NCBI GenBank assembly: GCA_045597645.1
Contig: JAZLKM010000048.1
Location: 44,184-108,183, forward strand
DNA length: 64,000 nt
Source: JAKSSE01 sp045597645
Lineage (GTDB): Bacteria > Bacillota > Clostridia > Lachnospirales > Lachnospiraceae
Reading direction: 5' to 3'
This document shows positions 17,837 through 26,175 of this stretch, piece by piece. Position numbers and translations under genes: made by a program. The notes beneath the pieces were generated by a model that worked only from the letters and a program-made list of their open reading frames with translations, was not told the origin of the DNA and did not search any database. How positions within the stretch are numbered: the first letter of the stretch is position 1; each line of letters opens with the position of its first letter.

Positions 17837-20065
17837 TTATTTAGCAATATAAAAGGTACCTTTTTCGCTATTTTTTACATGATACAGGGCCTCATCAGCT
17901 CTGCGGTATGCATTTTTATATTCCAAAGCAGGATCCTCGCTGTCTCCTGCCATCCTAGTGGCACCAACAGATATTGAGGTAAGTCCGCTAAGATTCAGAG
18001 TACTCAAATTGGCTTGAAACTCTGAAATGAGTGATGTGCCAAAGGATGCTATCTCCTCATCAGAGCTTTGCTGTGTGCAAAACATACAGAACTCGTCACC
18101 ACCTAAACGACCAGATATTACTTTATCTGATAGATGTAGAGAAATGGTCTGTGCTAATAGAGCTAAAACCTTGTCTCCGGTCTCATGACCATAAGTATCG
18201 TTTACGCGTTTAAAATTATCCATATCGATCATTAAGAAATAGCCGGAAACATTATGGCTTCGCATGTTCATAACACGTTCCATGAAGTAGTTGCGGTTAA
18301 GAAGACCGGTGAGACCATCTGTGTGGGCGAATTTTTCGGCCTCTTCAAGATGCATGTAGTGTTCCGTCATATCTCTAAAGCATACCATGTAACCTTGAGT
18401 AGAATTTAACTCGATAAGTGGAGTAACTATTATGTCATAGATTATGTCATCCTGCTTATAGCTGTCTAAACTGCCATCGAGAGCCTTTAGCAAAATGGGA
18501 TATCTAGCAACATCGTAGTATTTTTGAACGTTTGGAACCAATGATTTTAAACTTTCATTGATGTAACTAACTCTATTATTGGCATCGACGACAGCTATTG
18601 CATCTGTCATATGTAATAGGGCATTCTCACCTGCTAACTGAACAGAATCAAAGTAAGAGTATTTGAAAAGCGCAGTAGAAACGAAATAGCAGCACGCTAT
18701 AGCGCCTACAACTGATATCTCGTAACCATTAGTAATGCCAGTAAGTTTAATCAAATATGCTATCCAGGGGCACATCATAGCAATAAGAATAAATCGTATA
18801 CGCTTTTTGTTATGGCCATCCTTACTTTTTTTTGCGGCTTTTATGCCCACGGTTGCAATAATTGAGCACAAGACAAACACATAGAGAATCATGACAAAAA
18901 AGCCAGGGCCATATTCAAGTGAGAGCCTGGGGAAGGTGCCTGATACAGTATCCATTTCAATTGAAGTGTAAAAAATATGGTTATCTCTTGTAGTTAAAAG
19001 CATCCATATGATGGCAGCAGAGGTGATGGCACCACCATAATATACCCATGGTGATATTTTCATGTGACACAGCTCTTCTACAAACCAAAGGAAGGATAGG
19101 AATATGATGCATTCGCCAAAATATTCTGTGATGGTGCCGGCGTATGCAATATCCACTGAGCTTGAGGATATTTCGATAAGGAATCCTAAAATATATGTGC
19201 ATCCAGCGAATGCCATAACAGTAGCTGCAATCTGAGGCCTAGATGACCGTGAAAGAGCTAGTCTTAAGCCTAGCCATATTGCCCATACAAGACATACAAC
19301 GTGCAGCGCATAATAGACATTGTAAGGGGTACCAGCTATGAACTGCTGGATTGACCAAAGCACCATAAAGTGAATGGGGTAAAACAAAAAGAAGAAGTAT
19401 CTTCCAAGCGGGTAACGACCTTTCTCACCGTTGTAGAGCTTGAGTAGTGGAAGAGCGAGCACAAATCCAAAGAAATACAGCCACTCATACCAGCGCCAGC
19501 CATCATACTGTGGTGCATAATGGTAGATGTTATTTAACAGTATGCTGGGGATAAGAAAAGCCTCCACTAGTGTCACGCATCCGGTAACTAGAAAGCATTT
19601 TTGCTTAAAGCTACGTCCATAGTAGAAAATGAGAACGAAAAGGATGGGGAGTACAGGCCAGCCACCTATAATCATACTTACGATAATGAGTGTGGTAGCT
19701 AGTAGTATTCTTAACGATTTAGATAGCTTCTTTGAATCAATTACAGTAAGAGTTAATAGTGCGAGGAGCAAGTCAAAGAAGAAATTCTGCCTGTAGCCAT
19801 ATTCTTCTCCGAAAAATAACCAAAAAGGAACGGCTGTGAGAATTGAAAACGCGAGCATTCGTCCTATATATTTTTTCAGGTTGGCTGTTTTACGATACCC
19901 CTCCGCTACAAAGAAAGTCATGATCGGTATGGTAAGACGACCGATGGTATGCATTATCTGTCCCTGCACGGAGAACATATCGACAAATCCCCAAGCAGTA
20001 TGGTCACAGACCATGGCAATTATAGCTATAACCTTCAGTGTATTTGCATTTAATCCTTTTTTCAT
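17837..20065 (-). CDS. TraX-7TM-PAS-GGDEF fusion, putative membrane diguanylate cyclase
   Basis: 742 residues in four parts. Residues 1 to about 240 are a polytopic TraX-family domain (LKVIAIIAMVCDHTAWGFVD; GRLTIPIMTFFVAEGYRKTA), related to pilin-acetylating TraX and membrane acyltransferases. About 250-470 is a second multi-helix block like the N-terminal 7TM region of some sensor kinases. About 480-575 is a PAS domain (AIAVVDANNRVSYINESL). About 585-742 is GGDEF (DGLTGLLNRNYFMERV; IDMDNFKRVNDTYGHETGD; GRLGGDEF at about 653-659). The active site is intact, so c-di-GMP synthesis is expected; the RxxD inhibitory site before GGDEF is absent. The final helix (YRRADEALYHVK) is standard. The ribosome site is weak. 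Ligand unknown. Confidence 0.85.
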   Translation of the reverse strand: MKKGLNANTLKVIAIIAMVCDHTAWGFVDMFSVQGQIMHTIGRLTIPIMTFFVAEGYRKTANLKKYIGRMLAFSILTAVPFWLFFGEEYGYRQNFFFDLLLALLTLTVIDSKKLSKSLRILLATTLIIVSMIIGGWPVLPILFVLIFYYGRSFKQKCFLVTGCVTLVEAFLIPSILLNNIYHYAPQYDGWRWYEWLYFFGFVLALPLLKLYNGEKGRYPLGRYFFFLFYPIHFMVLWSIQQFIAGTPYNVYYALHVVCLVWAIWLGLRLALSRSSRPQIAATVMAFAGCTYILGFLIEISSSSVDIAYAGTITEYFGECIIFLSFLWFVEELCHMKISPWVYYGGAITSAAIIWMLLTTRDNHIFYTSIEMDTVSGTFPRLSLEYGPGFFVMILYVFVLCSIIATVGIKAAKKSKDGHNKKRIRFILIAMMCPWIAYLIKLTGITNGYEISVVGAIACCYFVSTALFKYSYFDSVQLAGENALLHMTDAIAVVDANNRVSYINESLKSLVPNVQKYYDVARYPILLKALDGSLDSYKQDDIIYDIIVTPLIELNSTQGYMVCFRDMTEHYMHLEEAEKFAHTDGLTGLLNRNYFMERVMNMRSHNVSGYFLMIDMDNFKRVNDTYGHETGDKVLALLAQTISLHLSDKVISGRLGGDEFCMFCTQQSSDEEIASFGTSLISEFQANLSTLNLSGLTSISVGATRMAGDSEDPALEYKNAYRRADEALYHVKNSEKGTFYIAK

Positions 20066-20094
20066 AGTATGGCTGCTTTCTTATATAAATTAAG

Positions 20095-21009
20095 TTACAT
20101 AATGGCTTTTAGAACTTCTTTTGCTTGTGTGGCATATTCAAAATAAATGGCGTTAAAACTTGAAAAAGTTGAGGAGTCCTTGTCAGCTTTCCACGGTTTT
20201 GAGGCTCCCATGAAGTGTATAATGCTGGCACTTTGCTTTAGCTGATTTGAGATGTCAATATATCTAGAACCGAGTGAATCAGATGACAAGCTTTTTAACT
20301 CATCATAGTTGGCAAAGCAAAGTTGTCCTGCTTTAAGAGCATACTGGTCAAGCATATATATTCCAGGAGGACAGTTATATTTGTCCCAGGGAGCCCATAT
20401 AAGATTGTCATAATACATTTCATTTAGGACATCCTGGTCATTGTATTCATATCTATCCTGATTTTCATATACACGCTGAACGATGGCATCAGCAGCATTT
20501 GTCTCTCTAAGATAATCTAAGTTAAAAAGCATTACTCCTGCATTAAAATACGAATAACCTGAGGGAATCTGAAGTCGGATTTTGTTGGCCTCATGGAAAT
20601 TATTGAGCTTGCCAAGAATATCCTCACAGACAGCAAAAGGGTGGCCGGAAATATCTATATTATATAAGTCGGCAAGAGGACCTTGAATAATCATATCAAC
20701 GTCAAGGTATAGTATGCGATCTAGTTCTCTGGGAAGAGATTCGATGGCAAGTATTCTGTAATAGGTTTCAATGGAAATACCATTATGGGATGTTACCCTA
20801 TTGTCAAACTCATCAGATATTGAAAATGGAATGAGCTTTTTTCCTGGAAAAAGAGAGACAAAATCAGCTAGAACCTTAATGTCATCAGCAGGAAGATTTG
20901 TATACGGAAGATATATATCAATATCCATGTCATTGCTGGAAAAAAGTGAGTATAGCATCACGATTGTGTATTCCAAATATGCATGGTTGGTTGCGATAAG
21001 AATATTCAT
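20095..21009 (-). CDS. Family 8 glycosyltransferase
   Basis: 304 residues. The start (MNILIATNHAYLEYTIVMLY) and the metal-binding DxD segment (RILYLDVDMIIQGPLADLY) are typical of GT8, as are YFNAGVMLFNLDYLR, the acidic YNDQDVLNEMY segment and a late IIHFMGASKPW. GT8 enzymes transfer glucose or galactose from nucleotide sugars to cell-surface glycans, or prime glycogen; which acceptor applies is not visible. No membrane segment, so cytoplasmic or membrane-peripheral. The ribosome site (AGGAG) directly abuts the T-run of the terminator at 21020-21050, so expression may depend on readthrough. Confidence 0.9.
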   Translation of the reverse strand: MNILIATNHAYLEYTIVMLYSLFSSNDMDIDIYLPYTNLPADDIKVLADFVSLFPGKKLIPFSISDEFDNRVTSHNGISIETYYRILAIESLPRELDRILYLDVDMIIQGPLADLYNIDISGHPFAVCEDILGKLNNFHEANKIRLQIPSGYSYFNAGVMLFNLDYLRETNAADAIVQRVYENQDRYEYNDQDVLNEMYYDNLIWAPWDKYNCPPGIYMLDQYALKAGQLCFANYDELKSLSSDSLGSRYIDISNQLKQSASIIHFMGASKPWKADKDSSTFSSFNAIYFEYATQAKEVLKAIM

Positions 21010-21019
21010 AAAAACTCCT

Positions 21020-21050
21020 AAAAAAGCGGTACACTGTAATAGTATACCGC
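21020..21050 (-). terminator. Terminator between the CE2-type esterase and the GT8 gene
   Basis: On the - strand GCGGTATACT (21050-21041) pairs with AGTGTACCGC (21035-21026) with one mismatch, followed by six T (21025-21020). The Shine-Dalgarno of the GT8 gene starts at the next base. Confidence 0.75.
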
Positions 21051-21066
21051 ATATTTCAAGTAGAAA

Positions 21067-22182
21067 CTATTCTTGAATGTGTAAAATTCGCTTTAATTCT
21101 CTACTAATAATATTAGCAGCCTGCTGGTGTGCAAGCAAACCAGGATGACCACATCTTGAGCCAACTGTTCTGTCATTAACGGCAGGCAGCTTAGTCAGTG
21201 AAATATTATTATCAGAGGTCTCTTTAATGTACATTTTGACTGCCTGTGGAATGTACTTAGTAAAGTCTTGGGGTAACATTCCATAACACCAGATAATGGC
21301 AGATGAAGGGTTGTTTTTGCGTACGCACTTCAGAAAGTTAACAATGGCTAGCTGAACTTCTTTAACATCATCACGATTGAGTGAACCATCGGCATTTCGC
21401 CTGTGCTTATAGGTCTTTCCTTCGAATGAAAATGGTGGGTTATTAAATGAACTTCCGTCGTTGGTACCAAGGTTAACAATTATTGCATCAGGAATCCAAC
21501 TTGTAAAATCATATTCATTGTGAGCGCCAAGAGAGATGTTCTGCTCCCCTTTACAGATACCACATACTTGCTCGTAGTAAAGTGGGATGACCGACTCTGG
21601 ATTGTTGTCATATCCGGAGGCAACGCCGTATCCGCCGTTGGAAATGTTGCGGATCTCGGCATTCATCATGTCAGCAAGAAAACGAGTGTATGTATGAGAA
21701 TTACTCATATACATGGGAATCCAATCGGTATCAGGCACAGCGCCATAAGTGCCTTCGCCTGAAGTGATGCTGTCACCTATAAATTCTAATTTATACTTAT
21801 AGTCCGGGACTTTTGAAAATGCACCATCTGTCTTAAAACCTTTGACATAAAGGTGGCTTACATCATCACTTCTCATTGGCTGAAGCTCGCGAATAAAGCG
21901 GACATTTTTGGTGACTTCAGGGTCCATGCCTCTAAATAGGCACAACTCATAGGATCCCTTAGCAAGCATCTGCCTAGCCATAAAGCAGCCATTTATTTCG
22001 ATATAAACCCAGGGTTCATAAATCTCGTAATCTACGTCGACTTCAATCCAAAGCTCTGAGCCGGACACATTTACCTCAACAGCAGAGCCGTTCACAAAAA
22101 GAGGCAAAACCGCATTATTGTAAGTGGTTCTACCGTGAATTTTTAGATATTCAATACTATTCCATGAGTAGCTTTTCAACAT
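21067..22182 (-). CDS. CE2-type SGNH carbohydrate esterase
   Basis: 371 residues. Residues 1 to about 115 are a beta-rich N-terminal domain, followed by an SGNH hydrolase domain. The nucleophile block is LEFIGDSITSGEGTYG (Ser138), the Gly/Asn blocks are NISNGGYGVASG and IIVNLGTNDGS, and the His block near the C-terminus is RCGHPGLLAHQQ. In CE2 the usual Asp of DxxH is often missing, as here (GHPG), which supports CE2 rather than general GDSL lipase. CE2 enzymes remove acetyl groups from xylan or other plant polysaccharides. No signal peptide, so it probably works on imported acetylated oligosaccharides. Next to MATE, GH2 and GH8 genes. Confidence 0.82.
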   Translation of the reverse strand: MLKSYSWNSIEYLKIHGRTTYNNAVLPLFVNGSAVEVNVSGSELWIEVDVDYEIYEPWVYIEINGCFMARQMLAKGSYELCLFRGMDPEVTKNVRFIRELQPMRSDDVSHLYVKGFKTDGAFSKVPDYKYKLEFIGDSITSGEGTYGAVPDTDWIPMYMSNSHTYTRFLADMMNAEIRNISNGGYGVASGYDNNPESVIPLYYEQVCGICKGEQNISLGAHNEYDFTSWIPDAIIVNLGTNDGSSFNNPPFSFEGKTYKHRRNADGSLNRDDVKEVQLAIVNFLKCVRKNNPSSAIIWCYGMLPQDFTKYIPQAVKMYIKETSDNNISLTKLPAVNDRTVGSRCGHPGLLAHQQAANIISRELKRILHIQE

Positions 22183-22200
22183 AGACTCTCCCTTTTTAAA

Positions 22201-23574
22201 TTAAGATGGTGTAATCTCACCGCTTACTCTACGCTGCCAGGTCTTGCTAAACAGGAAAGCTATCATGCTTACCATGCCGAAGACAAAGCTGATAGGAACT
22301 CCTGCCATGACATAATTGCCATCTATAAAGAATGCAATAATTGCGGCGCAAGGTATACGTACACCCCATAGCATAATCAGATTCACAATGGTAGGAAGCT
22401 TAATCTCACCCGCACCATTAGCGAAATTTATTATTGTACACAAAACAGAATAGCACCATGAGAATGGGAGTACAACGTGAACATATCTTGAAGCGGCCTC
22501 GATTACAGCCGGATCCTTTGTAAACCATAAAAGGACTGGCTCGCAAAACACAAATGTCATAAGCATGCCGGCGGTTGCTGTTATAGCAGCATTGCATAGG
22601 GGAATCATCCAGCTGCCCTTTTTTAATCTATCGAATTTACCAGCGCCATAATTCTGACCGGCAAACGATGTTGCAGCAGAGCTTAATGATACTATGACCA
22701 TGTTGGCTAGGCCGTTGACCTTTCCACCAACAGAGCAGCCCGCGATAAATATTGATCCCTGCAGGTTAACCAGAGCCTGTAGCACGAGATGACCGACAGA
22801 GTATAGGGAAGAGTTCAAGCCAAGCGGAAGGCCGATTTTTATAATCTTTCCCATCATTTTCCAGTCCATTTTTCGTGGGAGAAAGGTAAATTTTAGCTCT
22901 GGAAAACGAAGTCTAATATACAAAACCGAACTAAACCATGAAATCATCATGGCGATTCCTGTAGCAAGAGCCGCTCCAAGCACATCCATTCCAAACACGC
23001 CGATGAACAGGATGTCTAGGCCGGTATTAACAACGCATGATATCAATAGGAAAATAAGAGAAGCGGTACTGTCGCCCATTCCGCGCAATATACCTGCATT
23101 AATGTTGTAACCCAGGTTGCCTATAGTGACAGCAAAAAGTATGCGGACATAGATAGTTGCGAGAGCGAAGGTGTCATCGGGAGTATTCATTACCCTTAGT
23201 ATGACAGGGGCGAGAAACTGCCCTGCAATAGCAAGAGGAATGGCGGCTAAGTAAACAAAGGAGATTGCGGTCGACATAACTTTTTTAAGCTCCTCAAAGT
23301 CACCTTTTCCCTTGTTTTGAGCTACCAAAATGGATATACCTGAGCCTATTCCCATAAATATACATAGGCATATCTCGACTGGCTGAGCACTTGTGCCAAC
23401 AGCAGCAAGGGATACGGCACTACAGTAGCGACCTAAAATCATAGTGTCGACAGTGGTGTAGAGCTGCTGAAGAATAGATCCGATGCAGATGGGAATTGCG
23501 AATAATAATACAGGCCCCATGATGGAGCCTGTAGTCATGTCTATAGTTTTGCTTTTCGAAGTTTGTCTACTCAT
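22201..23574 (-). CDS. MATE family efflux transporter
   Basis: 457 residues with twelve hydrophobic segments. The start (MTTGSIMGPVLLFAIPICIG, then QQLYTTVDTMILGRYCS) is the conserved MATE N-terminus, and AGQNYGAGKFDRLKKG is the half-repeat 'GQ--GA' motif. MATE proteins export organic cations or drugs, driven by Na+ or H+. It lies between the GH2 and CE2 genes with gaps of 9 and 18 bases in one apparent operon; a link to sugar use is not evident. The ribosome site before the ATG at 23574 is very close, so the start may be a few residues off. Confidence 0.92.
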   Translation of the reverse strand: MSRQTSKSKTIDMTTGSIMGPVLLFAIPICIGSILQQLYTTVDTMILGRYCSAVSLAAVGTSAQPVEICLCIFMGIGSGISILVAQNKGKGDFEELKKVMSTAISFVYLAAIPLAIAGQFLAPVILRVMNTPDDTFALATIYVRILFAVTIGNLGYNINAGILRGMGDSTASLIFLLISCVVNTGLDILFIGVFGMDVLGAALATGIAMMISWFSSVLYIRLRFPELKFTFLPRKMDWKMMGKIIKIGLPLGLNSSLYSVGHLVLQALVNLQGSIFIAGCSVGGKVNGLANMVIVSLSSAATSFAGQNYGAGKFDRLKKGSWMIPLCNAAITATAGMLMTFVFCEPVLLWFTKDPAVIEAASRYVHVVLPFSWCYSVLCTIINFANGAGEIKLPTIVNLIMLWGVRIPCAAIIAFFIDGNYVMAGVPISFVFGMVSMIAFLFSKTWQRRVSGEITPS

Positions 23575-23583
23575 GCCCTCATA

Positions 23584-26175
23584 CTATAAAATAGATTTGA
23601 GGTAGTCAACAGTAATTTTGTGAACAGAATTTGTTAAATTTTGACTAGTTAAGTAGCAATATATAGAGTCTAGCAAAGCTCGACACTCCGGGTACTGAAG
23701 GTTTTCTTTAAGCCCTAGCGTTGATACTAATAAACGGCCATTGCCTACTTCAACCTCAAAAAGCTGAGCGAAGTGCCGCAGTTCCTCTATACTGTCCATT
23801 TCCTGGATTATCGGCGTTATTTCTCGAGGTATCTCTACTGCTCGTCCCATAGCCATGGGCCACCATTGATAATTGGTGTAAGTCTCTGTAGGAAAATCCT
23901 TAAAAATAGGATGGGAAGTATTTATTAGCTGTCCCATTGCACCATCCTGAGCAGGGAAAGTTCCCTTGGACCAAAAGTCAGTAGTAAAATGACACATAAT
24001 AGAGTGAGGCAATGCTTCCTTTGTCGCAGGAGGAGTTAGGAAGACGGTTCCACCCTCTGATAATACCTTGCTGGCATTGTCATCAAGAACTGGTGTCTCG
24101 TATACACCTTGAGGGCAAATCGGGTCAACAGGGAGGTATACCCATACTGAGTATGAATTGCTGTATCCTGCAAAAGACACAGTTATGTCAACCTTTTGGT
24201 TCTTCGTGATATTTGAAAAGTCTATTGAAATATGATCAACTACAGTGAGCTCGCCAGCTTTCGCTAGGATATCTTTGTCGAATAAATCTCGCTTACCGTA
24301 ATTGGCGACAACAACGTCTGCCTCTAGTGTTTCTGTGTTCTCGTAGGTATACTTTTCCAGCTTTAATATAGGATGAACCTCACAGAAGAATTCTCGGAAT
24401 CTTGCGGGATCAGAGAATGAGTAAGGTTTTCTTTTTAAGTGAGCATCAAGCATGCCCACAAGAGCAGTGCCCTGACCGGTGAAATCCTGTATTGAAAGCA
24501 ATGAAATGCCTGACATCGATGGGGTGAGCATGACTAGCTCGACCTCTTTTTTGTAGGCCATTAGCGCCATTTCTCCGGTGGCTTCAACCATCCTTTTCCA
24601 GTGGTTATCGTCGATATTGTTTTTAGCGGCTAGCTCTTTGACAAGGGCTATATTGTTGGCCCTGGTGACGCCGTGATAATCAGTTATCTGAGCAAAATCA
24701 GGAAGGACTTCAAACTGGCCAACTTCGAAGCCGAATACAGGAATACGTGTATCTTCGCGCAATGCTGACATAGCATTTTCGAAATTGTGGGTATTGTTAG
24801 GATACATCCCGTTGATGCATCCGTTGAGGTTTTCACCCTCTCCGGCAGCAAATATGCCGCGAAGATCATGCTTGTAATAGTTGGAAGATGTATAGAAGTC
24901 ACTATATTCATCAACACCATTTTGCCCATACCAGTTGTTAGAGCCTATGGCATACAGTCTGGTGCGGTCAATAGATCTGGCAATATCTAAAAGCTCACCC
25001 ATACGAGAGATCATTGATTTGTCGCACTGCAATTCGTTGCCTAGAGTGAGCGCCACAAAGGAAGGGTGATTGGCATAGTGATACAAAAGCTCTGTGAGCT
25101 CATCGCGATAATAGTTAAAAGCCTCGTCTGACTCAAATGCAGACTCATGATTCCAGCAGCTTAGTTCTGGTTGCATCATGATTCCGAGTTCGTCGGCGGC
25201 AGTAAAGGCGGCTTCTGGTGGGATGTGTGAGTGAAAACGCATGTAGTTTACGCCGAAGGACTTGTAGGTGGATAGTACCTCTCGCCACTCGTCAACAGTC
25301 ATAGGCTCATAGCCGGTTTCGGGGAAAAGCCCGCAGTTGGCTTCACTACGGATGAAAAAGACATGATCGTTGATAGTGAGCCTGCCGGCATCATTTGACT
25401 TATAATCACGAATACCAAAGGTTATATTTTTTGTTTCTATCTCAGAGTGGTCAGCTGATAATAGAGACAGGATGCCCTGCTGCAGGTTGCCAGCATACTC
25501 GTCCCATCTATTGGCATTTGGATCAAGTTTACATAAAAACGAAAAGATGTTTTCGCCCTCAGAAATAGCAATATCGACCTTTAGCTCTTCAGCTAGACAA
25601 GAAGACTTGAACGAAATGGCTGCATCAAGAGCACGATTGCTATTGATGACGAATTTTACAAGCAAATCATCTTTACTAGGGAGTATCTGAACCCTGTCGA
25701 TGAAAGCAAATGGTTTTTCCGCTATGTAAATGTCTCCGAGAAGTCCATTATAGTTTATCTGCGTCTCATCTGTGGATGCAGAGGAGTCAATAATATCCTT
25801 GGCAGGCCACCCCTCATAGGAATTATCAGATATTATTTCTATAGTATTATTGCCTGAGAGCAAGGAAGTAAGCTCCCAGACGTGAGGAGTAGATATGGAC
25901 TGGGGGTGGAGATGAGGAACCTCTTTGCCGTCCACAGTTAAGGTAAGCTTTTTTGCTCGCTCTATGTATAATATGGCTCTGTGACCTGAATCAGGAGTGA
26001 TATTTATTTTTTTTGAAAAGCTGACCTTTCCAACATAGTTATGACAGCGACTAAGCCTGGTGCGGATACCATCCGGATCAGGCTCTCCAAAGCCATTAGT
26101 ATCAAGAGTGCCAGGAAATGTGGCCGGTATAGTGCCATTAATGTTCCATGCTCCGCTTAAATTATAATGCTTCAT
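23584..26175 (-). CDS. Glycoside hydrolase family 2 protein
   Basis: 863 residues. N-terminal jelly-roll sugar-binding domain (residues 1-155; HNYVGKVSFSKKI, INYNGLLGDIYI), an Ig-like domain, then a TIM barrel with 'GVNYMRFHSHIPPEAAFTAA', acid/base Glu381 in TLGNELQ and likely nucleophile Glu484 in GFEVGQFE. The remaining 300 residues are additional C-terminal domains. GH2 covers beta-galactosidase, beta-mannosidase, beta-glucuronidase and others; the specificity cannot be read here. No signal peptide: cytoplasmic. The start ATG at 26175 (AAAGGAGCT before it) overlaps the end of the DUF5107 gene by 14 bases, so the two are translationally coupled. Confidence 0.88.
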   Translation of the reverse strand: MKHYNLSGAWNINGTIPATFPGTLDTNGFGEPDPDGIRTRLSRCHNYVGKVSFSKKINITPDSGHRAILYIERAKKLTLTVDGKEVPHLHPQSISTPHVWELTSLLSGNNTIEIISDNSYEGWPAKDIIDSSASTDETQINYNGLLGDIYIAEKPFAFIDRVQILPSKDDLLVKFVINSNRALDAAISFKSSCLAEELKVDIAISEGENIFSFLCKLDPNANRWDEYAGNLQQGILSLLSADHSEIETKNITFGIRDYKSNDAGRLTINDHVFFIRSEANCGLFPETGYEPMTVDEWREVLSTYKSFGVNYMRFHSHIPPEAAFTAADELGIMMQPELSCWNHESAFESDEAFNYYRDELTELLYHYANHPSFVALTLGNELQCDKSMISRMGELLDIARSIDRTRLYAIGSNNWYGQNGVDEYSDFYTSSNYYKHDLRGIFAAGEGENLNGCINGMYPNNTHNFENAMSALREDTRIPVFGFEVGQFEVLPDFAQITDYHGVTRANNIALVKELAAKNNIDDNHWKRMVEATGEMALMAYKKEVELVMLTPSMSGISLLSIQDFTGQGTALVGMLDAHLKRKPYSFSDPARFREFFCEVHPILKLEKYTYENTETLEADVVVANYGKRDLFDKDILAKAGELTVVDHISIDFSNITKNQKVDITVSFAGYSNSYSVWVYLPVDPICPQGVYETPVLDDNASKVLSEGGTVFLTPPATKEALPHSIMCHFTTDFWSKGTFPAQDGAMGQLINTSHPIFKDFPTETYTNYQWWPMAMGRAVEIPREITPIIQEMDSIEELRHFAQLFEVEVGNGRLLVSTLGLKENLQYPECRALLDSIYCYLTSQNLTNSVHKITVDYLKSIL

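Noticed and set aside
23489..23505. ATTGCGAATA-like block as a third copy of the dispersed repeat
   Set aside because: Only about ten bases match and they lie inside the coding sequence of the MATE transporter.
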